Part shown: in pieces, positions 32,502 to 45,423 of the stretch
Layout of the letters: every line of letters starts with the position of its first letter
Numbering within the stretch: the stretch's first letter is position 1
Assembly: GCA_023614405.1 (NCBI GenBank)
Contig: CM042686.1
Span: 464,412,740 to 464,476,739, forward strand
Source of the DNA: Avena insularis
Lineage: Eukaryota > Streptophyta > Magnoliopsida > Poales > Poaceae
Reading direction: 5' to 3'
Length of the DNA stretch: 64,000 bases
Position numbers and translations under genes: made by a program
Notes under the pieces: model-generated
Told to the model about the DNA's origin: nothing
Database searches by the model: none
Seen by the model: only the letters and a program-made list of their open reading frames with translations

Positions 32502-33930
32502 TGATACATTGCAAATGTATCTATAATTTTTGATGCTCCATGCTTGGTTTTATCCACTTTATTGTGTTTTGTCCACACTTTGGAGTACTTTTCATATGAT
32601 TTCTTGGACTAACCTATTAACAAGAGCCACAGTGCCAGCTGCCTATTTTCTGCTGTTTTTGGTTCCAGGAAAGTCAGAAAATGAATATTCTCGGAATTGG
32701 ACGGGACAAAAGCCAAAGTGCCTATTTTTCTAGAAGACTCCAGGAGCCAGAATACGAGACAGAGGAGGGCTAGGGGCTAGCCACACCCCCCAGGCGCGGG
32801 CTGGGGCTGGCCGCGCCAGGGCATGATGTGGTGGCCCTAGGCACCCCCTCGGTCTCCCTCTTCGCCTATAAGAATCCTTCTGACCTAAAAACTCTGGGGG
32901 GTTCGACGTTTTTCCAGAAGGAGTTTCGCTCCGCCGCCACCACCAGATTCCACGAAACAGAACCAGAAACTCCATTCTGGCACCCTACCGGGATGGGGAA
33001 TTGGAGGAGATCATCGCCATCATCATCACCATCGCTTCTCCATCGACCATCCATGTTTCCCCCATCTACGAGTGAGTAATCCCCCGCTGTAGGCTATGGG
33101 GATGGTAGGGATTGGATGAGAACGTTCATGTAATGGCATCGGATTGTTAGGGCATGGTGCCTAGTATCTTTTATTAGTGCTTTATGACTTTGTTGCGACT
33201 TGTTGTGCTTAATGCTTGTCACTAGGGCCCGAGTGCCATGATTTCAGATCTGAACGTATTATTGATTCATTATGATAGTATTGTTTCTGGTCTTATCTAC
33301 AAGTTGTATACACACGTCGTTGTCCGGAACCTATGGCCCCGAAGTGACAGAAATCGGGATAACCGGGAGGGAAAGGCTTTGATGTGAGGATCACATGTGT
33401 TCATGGAGTGTTAATGCTTTGCTTCGGTGCTCTATTTAAAGGAGCACCTTAATTGCCAGTAGTTCCCTAGAGGCCCCGCTGCAAACGGGCTGGCAGGACA
33501 AAAGATGTTGTGCAAGTTCTCATTGCGAGCACGTATGACTATATATGGAACACATGCCTAGGATTATCTAGTACTTGGATGCTTTATCTTATTTATCTGC
33601 AATTGCCCTATGTTCTGATTGCTATGTGAATTGTCTTGTCTATGCAACGCCCGTCCATCCATCCCTATGCCTACCTTTTCGAATCCCATTTCTTCGCTTT
33701 TGTTACTACTGTCTTTGCTTTACTACTGCTGTTACTTTGCTATTCCTACTACAAAACTGTTGCTACTGATAAACTGCTATGAGCAAGATTGTTTCCAGAT
33801 GCAGCTGAATTGACAACTCAGTTGTTAAGGCTTATAAATATTCTTTGACTCCCCTTGTGTCCAATCAATAAATTGGGTTTCACTTCCCTCGAAAATACTG
33901 CGATACACCCCCTATACTTGTGGGTCATCA
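32502..33930 (+). repeat. 3' LTR of element B
   Basis: Starts TGATACATTGCAAATG and ends GGGTCATCA. It closely matches the 5' copy with a few small indels, mostly around 33340-33500. Confidence 0.93.
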
Positions 33931-33935
33931 AGGCA

Positions 33936-34063
33936 CCATTAAATATCAACTCCCACTCAAGAAAGGTATAGAACACTTCCCTAAAAAGAGAGAAAAGGTT
34001 TCTTTTGCTTCTCCTATGAAAACAAAATTTGGTCTTAATGCTTCTTCATTTGAGAACACTTGA
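33936..34063 (+). CDS. C-terminal end of element A gag-protease, downstream of B
   Basis: The frame resumes after the AGGCA duplication with KYQLPLKKGIEHFPKKREKV and ends at a TGA (34061-34063). The PLKKGIEHFPKK motif is the expected protease-end sequence in this group. It confirms that B split an originally continuous ORF. Confidence 0.75.
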
Positions 34064-36840
34064 TTCTTTCTTTGCTTCTTATGCCTAACTTAAAGGCGTT
34101 AAAGAAAAGTACTTATTGGGAGATAACCCAAAAGTTTTAGATGAGTCTAGGAAGTTATTACCTCAGTAATAACCTCTCCTTATCCTTTTTATTTGCTTTT
34201 TGTGCCAAGAGTAATCTCTAATGAGAGTGAAGTAATGATTGGGAAAGTTGCTGTCCCGAAACAGATTTTTGTTCTTCACCGTAAAAATTCGTGAGAGATC
34301 TCTGTTTGTCGGAATGAGCTGTAATGTTTTGTGCTTATGACCCAGGTTGTTATCTAAATTTAGTTAGTTCTACACTTTTTGATTTGAGCAACAGAAGGTC
34401 TTCGAAAAAATTCGTCTTTACCTGCTGGTCTGTTTTGACAGATTTCTGCCATTTTCTGCATTTGCTTCTTGTGGGTTCCTTTTTGAGTTCTTTTGGGGAA
34501 TTGAGCTTTTTGAAGAAAGTGCTACAGTAGCTAGTGTTCTAATGGAAGTTTATTTGGTGTTAGAACTGAACCTTAAGACTTATTTATCTTAAGTGCACTA
34601 ATGTTGCTAATGAGATTGTGTGAAGTTTTGTATGAAGGAAAATTTTCAGGTGTATGGAAGGAATAAGTAATGAGATGAAGGATGGACTAAAGCTCAAGCT
34701 TGGGGATGTCACGCGTGTTACCCCAACAAATATCCAAAAATTACAAGCGTCAAAGCTTGGGGATGCCCAAGGCATCCCCTTCTTCATCAATAAAAATCCT
34801 AGGTTTCTTCCAAACACTTCATTTTTATAGTTTCATGCACAGTTGTGTTGTTTTTGGAGCGTCTTCTTTTTGGTTTTCATTTTGTCTTTTCATTTGCTTG
34901 GTTTGCTTAGGTTTCTGAATAAATTGGTTGGACCCCCTATTTCATACATTGGTTTGCAAATGGTTTGGTTTGGTTTGGTTTGGAAAAGAGTAGGAAAGTT
35001 CATGCTTATGTGGTAAAAAGAGCTTCTTTTTGACTGTGGCCTATGCTTTGTCATGCCATGCTTGATATTGTTTTGGCTTTATGCTTAGTATTCTTTGCTG
35101 TAGCATGACTTGTTATAAACAATTGAGATTGCTTAATGTTCCTTGGATGAATCATGCGTTGTTTTAGCATATTAAAGCATAGTATAGTGGTATTCTCCTT
35201 TGATGCTTTATTTGGGTTGACTTGGCACATGCTCACACCATGTTATGACTATCTCAGGTCACCATAGCCTTTATGATCCTTTAGTTTTCAACTTGTAGTA
35301 TCACTTTATGCTTTGATCAATGATGTTTTGTCGCTCTGCATGATTATGGCCATTATTGCTCTCTTAGTTTGTCGCTCCCAGTCTTTTGCTAGCCTCCACA
35401 ACCAAGTATGAGTTCCACTTATGCATCCAACTCCCTAAACCAAGTTATTCCAAAGAGTCCACCATACCTACCTACTAGCTTATGCTATTCCAAGTATATT
35501 CATGCTTTTGTTTACCTTCCAAATTAAAGTTATTATGAGAAAACTAGTGACCAAAGCTCTCACGAACTTGATGGCACACTTTACTTTACCTGCCCTTAAC
35601 AAACTTGAACCATTGTGTCGTCTATGTTGTATATGCTTGCACTTATTTGTTGGGAATTAGCAGAACCATGCTTTCATGGGGAACGCTTTCAACATTGCAC
35701 TTGGTACTTGTACCTAGTTGATATCATGCTCTTTTGTATATGGATGTCGTCGGTGTGAAATGAAAGGGGAGCTTGTAAGTCCATGGAGTTATGTATATGT
35801 GTTAGAGAAACGCCTGGGCCGCTGGTCTAATCCATGCTGACATGGTGGAAACCTGCAGCGTAACCATAATGAGTTGTCTATGAAGCATTCTTCTTATAAA
35901 AAAAGAGTCCTATATTGAGAAAAAAAGAGATACTATGAAAAGAGGAAAGAGAGAAAAAAGCACCATATTCCCATGGTAAATAAGAAGAATGCTGAGATGC
36001 TCGTTGTCTGCTTGCCTTGTCATTTTGATATGGGGATTCTTCCGTATCATCGGGCAAGGGGTACCCCGTTGGCGGTTCTCTATGATACACATGTACTTAC
36101 GATGACAAGAACTTACCGGTGACTAAACTTGAGTAGCATGAGGAGCGACCCTCGTATACAAGGGACATGAGATTTCTGACTTATACTTCGTCAAGCATGT
36201 ACACCATAGTTTGTTCACTTTAACCTTAATCACTTCAAGATGCTTATGATAGGGGCAATGAGAGCTGAAAGCTATAAGTACCATAATTTTTGGAAGCTCT
36301 TTATGAGACTTGAATCCCTACTTCCTTTTACAAAAGGCCTTTCTTCCACCATTATATTGAGTCTCCACCTTCTACCTTTATGCACCTACTTTGAGAGCAT
36401 AGTGGCCATTCTTAGTTCTATGTGCATTGTCCCAAGACTAGTTGATTGATGCATACTTTGATATTGCTTGTTTTAAACTATTGTATCTAGTCACTCTTAT
36501 GAACTTTGAAGGTGTCCTATGCATTTATATTTGCTACTCTATTGAGGGACAAGCTGAATACTATTATGCTATGTTTTCTTTATGTGAAACAAACAATCGT
36601 CTTGCAAAGAATTTTTATTCATGAATCTTTTGTTTGTGCCTTTTCATGTTGCATCATAGCTTCATTGCTTATTGCTAGAACTTTGTCTTTCATGTTATGA
36701 TTGAAGTACTATGATCCCAGCTTTGAATGTTTTGCAAATACTTTGATCAAGTCTTTGATGGTGCATGTCACCTCAAAAATTATTCTTTCTTTTTATCACT
36801 TACCTACTTGAGGACGAGCAGGAGTTAAGCTTGGGGATGT
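34064..36840 (+). other. Element A long non-coding 3' region
   Basis: About 2.8 kb without a supported gene. It holds paired AAGCTTGGGGATG motifs at 34696-34708 and 34753-34765, a purine-rich tract at 35884-35965, and a third AAGCTTGGGGATG at 36827-36839 that serves as the polypurine tract next to the LTR. The region is shared with B, C, D and, more distantly, S. Confidence 0.82.
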
Positions 36841-38467
36841 TGATACATTGCAAATGTATCTATAATTTTTGATGTTCCATGCTTGGTTTTATCCACTTTC
36901 TTGTGTTTTGTTCCAACTTTGGAGTACTTTTCATATGATTTCTTGGACTAACCTATTAACAAGAGCCACAGTGCCAGCTGCCTGTTTTCTGCTGTTTTTG
37001 GTTCCAGGAAAGTCAGAAAATGAATATTCTCGGAATTGGACGGGACAAAAGCCAAAGTGCCTATTTTTCCAGAAGGGATCAAGTGCCAGAATATGAGACG
37101 GAGAAGGGCCAGGGAGCCACCACACCACCTGGTCGCGCAGCCAGGCCTGGCCCGCACCAGGGGGTGGTGTGGCCGCTCCCGGCACCCCCTCGGCCTCTCC
37201 TTCCGCCTATATATTGCCCTCGGGACGAAAACCCTAAGTACCCGATCAAAAATCCACGAAAGAGTCTGTAGCCGCCGTCATCTCCATCCCTAGATCGGGA
37301 GGGATCTGAAGCTCTTCCCGGCACCCTGCGGAGAGGGGAATTCACCCTGGAGGCCTTCTTCATCACCATGCAAGCCTCCGGTGTGATGCGTGAGTAGTTC
37401 ATCTCTGGACTACGGATCCATGTAGTAGCTAGATGGCTGGTTCTCCTCCTTTGTGCTTTCATGTCTAGATGTTGTGAGCTCCGTTCATGATCAAAATCAT
37501 CTATTTGTAATCATACATGTTGTGTTTGCGGGGATCCGATGGATATTGAGATGCTATTTCAGATTGATTATTGATTCTATCATGTCTTTGTTATTTGTGA
37601 TCTTGCATGCTTTCCGTTGTTAGTATCTATCTTGGCCAAGTAGATGCTAGCAACTCCAAGAGTTAGTATTTATGCTCGATAGTGGGTTCATGCCTCTGGT
37701 AATCTGGGGAAGTGACAAAAATCTCTAAGGTACTAGATGTGCTGTTGCTACTAGGGAGAAAACAACAATCCTTTGTTCATAGAACAATCGTATTGTTTAC
37801 TTTACACGCAGTTCGTAAAGCAATATTTGTTGCTTGCAACTTAATACTAGAGGGGGTTCGGATGATAACCTGAAGGTGGATTATTTGGCATAGATGTAGT
37901 TGGATGGCGGTCTATTTATTATGTTGTAATGCCCAATCAAGTCTCAAAGGAGTCAAGATGATTAGTATATGCATGTATTGCTTTCTCGGTGTTTGTCAAT
38001 TGCCCCGCTGTAATTTGTTCACCCAGCATGTTATCTATCTAAGGAGAGCCACCTCTAGTGAACTATCGATCCCGGTCCTTGTCTTTTACATACAATCTAC
38101 AATCTTTTACTGCTTTGTGTTTACTTTCTGCAAACTTTTACTTCTTTCCATTCGATACGTTTAATCCTTTGTTTTCCGCAAAACACGGTGAGATTGACAT
38201 CCTCATCGCAAGTTGGGGACAAAGTTCTGTGGTTGTGTTGTGCAGGTCTCGATGTTGCTACTAGCATCGGTAGTGCGCCCTGCCAAAGCTCAGCTAGTAA
38301 CAGCTTTGAGGTGTTTCCTTGCTCCTACTGGTTCGATTAAACCTTGGTTTCATAACTGAGGGAAACTTGCTGCTGTGCTCATCATACCTTCCTCTTGGGG
38401 TTCCCAACAAGCTCTACATCAACACCGCCAACAAGCATTTTTCTGGGCACCGTGCATTGAGCCATCA
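36841..38467 (+). repeat. 3' LTR of element A
   Basis: 1627 bp, same length as the 5' LTR. TATA-like CTATATATT at 37207-37215. Ends TGAGCCATCA before the CGAAG duplication. Confidence 0.95.
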
Positions 38468-39356
38468 CGAAGCGGCGGAGAGGTTGCTTCACCGACCTTG
38501 TGTCAGGCCTGACATGCAAAGAGTGCTCAGCCAGATCCCTCGGAACACCCCACAAATCCTTTGTGGACCACGCAAAAATGTCCTAATTCTCACGGAGGAA
38601 GCTGATGAGCTTGCTTTCCTATTTATCTATCAGACCCACACCAATTGTGATGATGTGCTCTGGGAATTTCTCATCCACCTGAACCTTCTTGGTGTCCTTA
38701 GTCGGCTGAAAAGATACACTTCCATGTGGGTTACTCAGAGCCGGCATATTTAGTTGAGCCGACTAAGCTAGTTCCACTACTTCCTGAATTCTCTTCTTCT
38801 CTTGAGATATCACCAATGACTCGGCCATATCTGATCTGGCTGAGGCACACTCCATAGAGCACCTAAAATCACCCGGAATGGTGATGATCCCATTTGGCCC
38901 TGACATCTTCATCTTCAGATAACTTATATAGGTACTAGCCATGAACTTGGATATTGCTGGCCTACCAAGCAGATCATGGTAACAACTATCGAGGTCCACA
39001 ACTTCAAACAAAAATTTCTCTGTCCTGTAATTATATATCGTGCCGAATAAAACATCTATCCGGACTTTTCCAATTGGCTCACATGACAAACACGGCACAA
39101 TGCCATGGAAGGTGGTCTTAGTCGTCTGGAGCATATTCTTTGAGATACCCAACTTGTGCATTGTGTCCTTGTACAGTATATTGATACTGTTGCCTTTGTT
39201 AATGAGCACCCTGGAGAACTTCACATTCAGATTTGGCCCAATGAAAGTTGGGTCAAGCACCAAGGCATAAGCCCCTAAACTCAGCATGAGCTTGGGGTGA
39301 TCTTTTATGCTCCAAGTAATCTCCTGGTCCAATCAGTACATATATTTCGGCACTGC
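38468..39356 (-). pseudogene. Gypsy H protease region and link to RT
   Basis: The minus-strand frame 39332-38763 contains an aspartic protease-like fold: FSRVLINKGNSINILYKDTM at the position of the active site, then GIVPCLSCEPIGKV and HDLLGRPAISKFMA. In related Tat-type elements the first of these reads as a D-G-G-S-type site. Here Asp is replaced by Asn and the glycine by lysine, so the catalytic residue is missing. 38762-38468 carries frameshifted sequence leading to the RT start at 23127. The protease would cut the polyprotein. This copy is probably dead. Confidence 0.8.
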
Positions 39357-41807
39357 CAGCATAACCGCGTTCACCTCCATATGGCGCCTCTGCACACTTT
39401 TCCTATCAGTCCCTACTGTCGTGAAGATGACATAACTCTGGTGATGCTCTCTATACTCATTCTGGCCTCCGTGGCCGGGGTTTCCGTAGTCCTCTTGATT
39501 CTAGTTTCCAACTTGATGAACCTTCGTTCTCTCCTGGTTCTCATACCTCGGCGCCGGTGGTGGTAAAATCACTGCCTGAGCATTTCCTCCTATGAGCTGC
39601 GGTGGTGGGCAAGGTGCCTGGGGCAAACCCATTTCCCCTTGCCTAGCACGTTGCATCCACGCACACTGCCAGGTCGTATAATTTGTTGGCTTGCTCAGAC
39701 CGGGCGTGTGAAACTTACATGGCTGATACAACATTGACTCATATGTGTACTTTGGCCTCTCTTGCCATTGCTTCTTCTGCTCATTGGTCCATGTTTTTTT
39801 GCCATCAGTTTTCTATGTCCACTGTTGACCATTGCCTTTCTAGCGCTGCCTATTTCCTGCACTGGGCTCATCCTGACCCACAACTGCCACCTGATTCAAA
39901 CCATATCGGTAATCTAGCCTTTCTTCTCTTCTTTCACCTCGGAAGTCATTTCTTCGAGATGACCCGACCCCATCTCTGGAGTAATACTCCTCATTCGGCT
40001 CTGCTGACATAAGAAAGGGCTAGGTTGGGTCACCCAACGCATATGAATCTGCAATCTCGATCGTCTCTGCCAATGTCGTTGGCATATCTATTTGCAGCCT
40101 TTGCCATAAGACACTTTTGTGCCTGCAACCCTACGCGAACCACGCTATAGCCTGTGACTCGATTATTCCCTCCCACGAGTTACATAGTGTGCACCACCGG
40201 GTCAAAAACTCCTGGTTAGTCTCATTCGGTCTCTACTTACACATTGCCAGCTGCTGAGGTCGATTTGGCCTCTTGTAAACACTTACGAAGTTACTGATGA
40301 ACACTTCTTCAAAATCTAACCAGCAGTTTATACTTCCCGCAGGCAGATTATTCAACCATACTCTTGTTGGTCCCTCCAGCATCTGAGGGACATATCTTAC
40401 TACCCATCTTAGGTTACCCTGTGCGATGTGCATAAAAGTGGCATAATCAATCAGCCAATCTTGCGGCTTGGTACTGCCGTCATATGTTTTTGTCCCCCTT
40501 GCTAGCTCAAAGTTCAGCACAAGTGGCTCCCTCATAATCCAAGGTCCAAAACATGCTGGACCTAGAGGACATTGTCCCTCTATCAATTTCGACATATAAA
40601 TTCTGTCTAGCTTCAGTCTTGCATCATGCGGTTGCAAGTTCCTGTTTCCCAGCCGTGAAACTAATGCGTCCCCCATAATCTGATGATCCGACCTGGGAAA
40701 ACCGATGTTGGCCATAGCCGAATAACCATCATTGTATTTGTTTTGCGTTGGGTGAGCATTCTGGTGCTGCATAGCTGGTCCTGCACTTTGCTGCTGACAA
40801 GGTGGGTTCTGCTGCGGCTATGGTTGCGCCCCTCCAGCCGAATGATGACCCTGATGATTTCGGTTATGTTGTCCGGCATTGCCTCACCCAACATTCCCCT
40901 GACTCGCATTGCCTTTATCAGGATTTCCCTGACCACCATTTCCATGGCCAACACTTTCTTGCCCAGCATTGCCCTATACTACTTTGCCTTTCTCGGCCAC
41001 CTTCGGGTCATAAGCCACCATTTGCTTGCTCTTTCTACCAGAGGTCACAGTTCCCTCTCTCCTTGGGCCTGTGCTGGGTGATGACGCTGCCCCGGCAGAT
41101 TTTGCGGGAGCACCCCAGCCGAATGAACAATGTGGGAGCCACCTGCTCTCACCGGGTTTTCCCTAAGCAATTCCTCATTTTTCCAGTCACAATGTGCCCT
41201 AGCTCATTGACTCTGTCCTGCTGCCTCTGCCGAGCCTCGACAGACAAACAAGGTATCGTGGCTGTTGCCGCATCTGCGGCCCTGAGGTTCTTTGCCAGAG
41301 TACTGTACTTCAGCACACCTATGGACAGTGGGTTACCCGAAACTACAGACTTGGGAGCACATTCTCTATCTATCTCATTGATGAGGTTCTTTCCCCTGCC
41401 CTTTACACCATCCATACAAGTTGGACTCATGTTGATCCTATTGGCCTTGCCATACTCACGCAGGGTGATGTTCAACGCCTGCTGAGCCAAAGCCATTTGC
41501 TTGGCTCCCTTGAGCACCTTTTGCCGGGCCTCCTCTAGCTTAGCCTGTGCCTAATCCGGATCCACTATGGGAGCTACTGGAGTAGTTAAACTCTCTATGG
41601 CATACTGGAGGATGTTCTCTGGCCTCTCTAGTGGATGAAACCTAGACCTAGGAGATTTGGGAGTTACTTCCCCCTCTTTGGCTGGCTCTTTGCCGGTGGG
41701 CTCTCCTGGCGCAACCATCATCACCTTCGTGTAGCTGGCGGGGAGATCGATACGCTGACCGCGAGCCACGCAAAGAGGAGGATCTATAGATATGATGACC
41801 CACCGCG
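39357..41807 (-). pseudogene. Gypsy H gag region, broken
   Basis: Blocks on the minus strand, from N to C, are as follows. 41853-41551 has the basic and proline-rich N-terminal part (VARGQRIDLPASYTK). 41517-41149 holds a lysine-rich stretch. 40772-40233 holds the capsid-like gag domain, with LVSRLGNRNLQPHDA, YDGSTKPQDWLIDYA and WLNNLPAGSINCWLDFEEVF. A zinc-knuckle-like block at about 39734-39650 has Cys-X2-His-X14-Cys (CKFHT...TTWQC). Several stops interrupt it (for example after AMCK at 40233). Gag would form the particle. The type fits Tat-lineage gypsy elements. It is cut from its 5' end by element C at 41812. Confidence 0.8.
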
Positions 41808-41812
41808 GGTAG

Positions 41813-43344
41813 TGATGGCTCAAAATATATTCGAGCTCGTTGGGGAACCCCAAGAGTAAGGTATGATGAGCACAACAACAAGTTTTCCCTCAGTTATGAA
41901 ACCAAGGTTATCGAACCATTAGGAGCAAGGAAACACCTCCAAGGTGTTATTTCCAACTTGGAATCTAGCACAACGCAACCACACAACTTTGCCCCCAACT
42001 TATAGTGAGGTTGTCAATCTCACATATTGTGTGGAAGATAGTAATTGCTTGCAGAAAGTAAACAGTAAATAGTAGATTGTAGATTGATAGTAAAAGAAAG
42101 GACCGTGGTCCATAGTTCACTAGTGGTGATTCTCCTTAAGATAGATGACATGTTGGGTGAACAAATTACAGCGAGGCAATTGAAAAACATCGAGAAAGCA
42201 TACATGCATATACTAATCATCTTGACTCCTATGAGATTTAATTGGGCATTACAATATTATACATAGACCGTAATCCAACTGCATCTATGACTAATAATCC
42301 ACCTTCAGGTTATCATCTGAACCCCCTCTAGTATTAAGTTGCAAGCAATAGATAATTGCATTAAGCAAAGTGTGTAAAGTAAACAATACGATTGTTCTAT
42401 GAACAAATGATTGATGTTTTCTCCCTAGTAGCAACAACATATCTAGTACCTTAGAGATTTCTGTCACTTCCCCAGATTCCTAGAGGCATGAACCCACTAT
42501 CGAGCATAAATACTCCCTCTTGGAGTTGCTAGCATTTACTCGGCCAAGATAGCTACTAACAACGGAGAGCATGCAAGATCACAAATAACAAAGACATGCT
42601 AGAATCAATAATCAATCTGAAATAGCATCTCAATATCCATCGGATCCCGTAGACACAACATGTATGATTACAAATAGATGATCTTGATCATGAACAGAGC
42701 TCACAAGCTCTAAACATGGTAGCACAAAGGAGAAGAACCAACCATCTAGCTACTACATGGACCCGTAGTCTAGGGATGAACTACTCACGGATCATTCTAG
42801 AGGCAGGCATGCTGATGAAGAAGGCCTCTAGGGTGATCTCTCCCCTCCGGCAGGGTGCCGGGAAGAGCTTCAGATCCCTCCTGATCTAGGGATGGAGATG
42901 ACAGCGGCTACAGACTCTTTCGTGGAATTTTGATCGGGTACTTAGGGTTTCTGTATCAGAGGCTTCTTATAGGCGAAAGGGGAGGCCGAGGGGGTGCCCG
43001 AGGTGGCTGCACCACCCCCAGGCGCGGGCCCGGCCCGGCCCGCCCACGTGGCCAGGTGGTGTGGCCAGCCCCTAGCCCCTCTCCGTCTCATCTTATGGCT
43101 CCGTGTTCCCCTCGGTGAAATATTGACTTTGGATTTTGTCCCGTCCAATTCCGAGAATATTCATTTTCTGACTTTTCTGGAACCAAAAACAGCAGAAAAT
43201 AGGCAACTGGCACTGTGGCATCTTGTTAATAGGTTAGTCCAAGAAAGTGTATAAAAATACTCCAAAGTGTGGACAAAACATAAGAAAGTAGATATAAAAC
43301 AAGCATGGAACATCAAAAATTATAGATATGTTTGCAACGTATCA
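41813..43344 (-). repeat. 3' LTR of element C
   Basis: Plus-strand start TGATGGCTCAAAATATATTCG and end TTGCAACGTATCA (first one trimmed by reading frame only). 1532 bp. It pairs with 54326-55884. Confidence 0.92.
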
Positions 43345-43828
43345 ACATCCCCAAGCTTAACTCCTGCCCGTCCTCGAGTAGGTAAGTGATAAAAAGAAAG
43401 AATATTTTTTGAGGTGACATGCACCATCACAAACTTGATCAAAGTATTTGTAAAACATTGATAGCTAGGATCATAATACTTTAACATAACATGAAAGATA
43501 TAGTTCTAACAATAAGACATAGCAACTATGTTGTAGCATGAAAAGGTACAAACAAAAGATTCATGAATAACAATGCTTTGCAAGCCGTTTGTTTGTTTCA
43601 CATATAGAAAACATAATGAGAATGGTATTTAGCTTGTCCCTCATAGTGTAGCAAAACATAAATGCATAGGACACCTTCAAAGATCATAAGGGTGACTAGA
43701 TACAAATAGTTTAAGAGCAAGCAATATCAAAGCTATGAATCAATCAACAAGTCTTGGGACAATGCACATTAAACTAAGAATGACCATTATGCTCTCTCAA
43801 TAGGTGCATAAAGATAGAAGATGGAGAC
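43345..43828 (-). other. Element C 3' non-coding part left of D
   Basis: Polypurine tract complement CATCCCCAAGCTT at 43346-43358, then sequence collinear with 36400-36840 of A. No gene. Confidence 0.75.
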
Positions 43829-45423
43829 TGATGGCTCGGTGTTGATGTAGAGCTCGTTGGGAACCCCAAGAGGAAGGTATGATGAGCACAACAACAAGTT
43901 TCCCTCAGTTATGAAACCAAGGTTTAATCGAACCAGTAGGAGCAAGGAAACACCCCAAAGGTGTTGCTAGCTGAGCCTTGGCAGGGCGCACTAAAGGTTC
44001 TAGTAGCAACGTGGAGACCTACACAACACAACCATAGAACTCTGTCCCCAACTTGCGACGAGGTTGTCGATCTCACTATGTTTTGCTGAAAACAAAGGAT
44101 TAAACGTATCGAATGGAAAGAAGTAATAGTTTGTAGAAAGTAAACACAAAGCAATAAACAATTTGTAGATTGTATGTAAAAGGAAGGACCGGGATCCATA
44201 GTTCACTAGAGGTGGCTCTCCTTAAGATAGATAAAATGCTGGGTGAACAAATTACAGCGGGGCAATTAACAAACATCGAGAAAGCAATACAAGCATATAC
44301 TAGTCATCTTGACTCCTTTGGAATTCGATTGGGCATTACAACATTATACATAGACCGCCATCCAACTGCATCTACGACTAATAATCCACCTTTAGGTTAT
44401 CATCCGAACCCCCTCTAGTATTAAGTTGCAAGCAACAGATTATTGCTTTACGAATTGCGTGTAAAGTAAACAATACGATTGTTCTATGAACAAAGGATTG
44501 TTATTTTATCCCCAGTAGCAACAGCACATCTAGTACCTTAGATATTTCTCTCACTTCCCCAGATTACCAGAGGCATGAACCCACTATCGAGCATAAATAC
44601 TAACTCTTGGAGTTGCTACAATCTACTTGGCCAATATAGCTACTAACAACGGAAAGCATGCAAGATCACAAATAACAAAGACATGATAAATCAATAATCA
44701 ATCTGAAATAGCATCTCAATATCCATCGGATCCCCGCAAACACAACATGCAGAATTACAAATAGATGATCTTGATCATGAACGGAGCTCACAACATCTAG
44801 ACATGAAAGCACAAAGGAGGAGAACCAGCCATCTAGCTACTACATGGATCTGTAGTCCAGAGATGAACTACTCACGCATCACACCGGAGGCTTGCGTGGT
44901 GATGAAGAAGGCCTCCAGCGTGAATTCCCCTCTCCGGCAGGGTGCCGGGAAGAGCTTCAGATCCCTCCCGATCTAGGGATGGAGATGATGGCGGCTACAG
45001 ACTCTTTCGTGGATTTTTGATCGGGTCCTCAGGGTTTTCGTCCCGAGAGCATCTTATAGGCGGAAGGAGAGGCCGAGGGGGTGCTGGGGTCGGCCAGACC
45101 ACCCCCTGGCGCGAGCCAGGCCTGGCCGTGCGACCAGGTGGTGTGGCCGGCCTAGCCCTTCTCCGTCTCGTATTCTGGCATCTGATGACTTCCGGAAAAA
45201 TAGGCACTTTGGCTTTTGTCCCGTCCAATTCCGAGAATATTCATTTTCTGACTTTGCTGGAACCAAAAACAGCAGAAAATAGGCAGCTAGCACTGTGGCT
45301 CTTGTTAATAGGTTAGTCCAAGAAATCATATGAAAAGTACTCCAAAGTGTGGACAAAACACAAGAAAGTGGATAAAACCAAGCATGGAACATAAAAAATT
45401 ATAGATACATTTGCAATGTATCA
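43829..45423 (-). repeat. 3' LTR of element D
   Basis: 1595 bp. Plus-strand start TGATGGCTCGGTGTTG and end GCAATGTATCA. It pairs with 48850-50434. Confidence 0.93.

Larger units (their letters stand above)
26762..33930 (+). mobile_element. Athila-like gypsy retrotransposon B nested in A, TSD AGGCA
   Basis: Flanked by AGGCA (26757-26761 and 33931-33935). LTRs lie at 26762-28168 (1407 bp) and 32502-33930 (1429 bp). The primer site is at 28180-28197 and the purine tract at 32488-32500. Internally it carries an orphan ORF interrupted by one stop, and a short protease-end-like ORF, but no pol. Its LTR begins like that of A but ends like that of S. Confidence 0.95.
23133..38467 (+). mobile_element. 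Athila-like gypsy retrotransposon A, gag-pro only, TSD CGAAG
   Basis: The element is flanked by CGAAG (23128-23132 and 38468-38472). LTRs of exactly 1627 bp lie at 23133-24759 and 36841-38467, followed or preceded by a tRNA-Asp primer site and a polypurine tract. In the first 255 bp the two LTRs differ at five sites by my count, all transitions, which suggests a fairly recent insertion. Coding capacity is gag plus a protease-like end, with no RT, RNase H or integrase. Element B (26762-33930) interrupts the protease region, so A itself is about 8.2 kb. It sits in the RT domain of H. Confidence 0.95.

Noticed and set aside
40802..41485. A 227-residue plus-strand protein
   Set aside because: It is antisense to the gypsy H gag region and has no domain.
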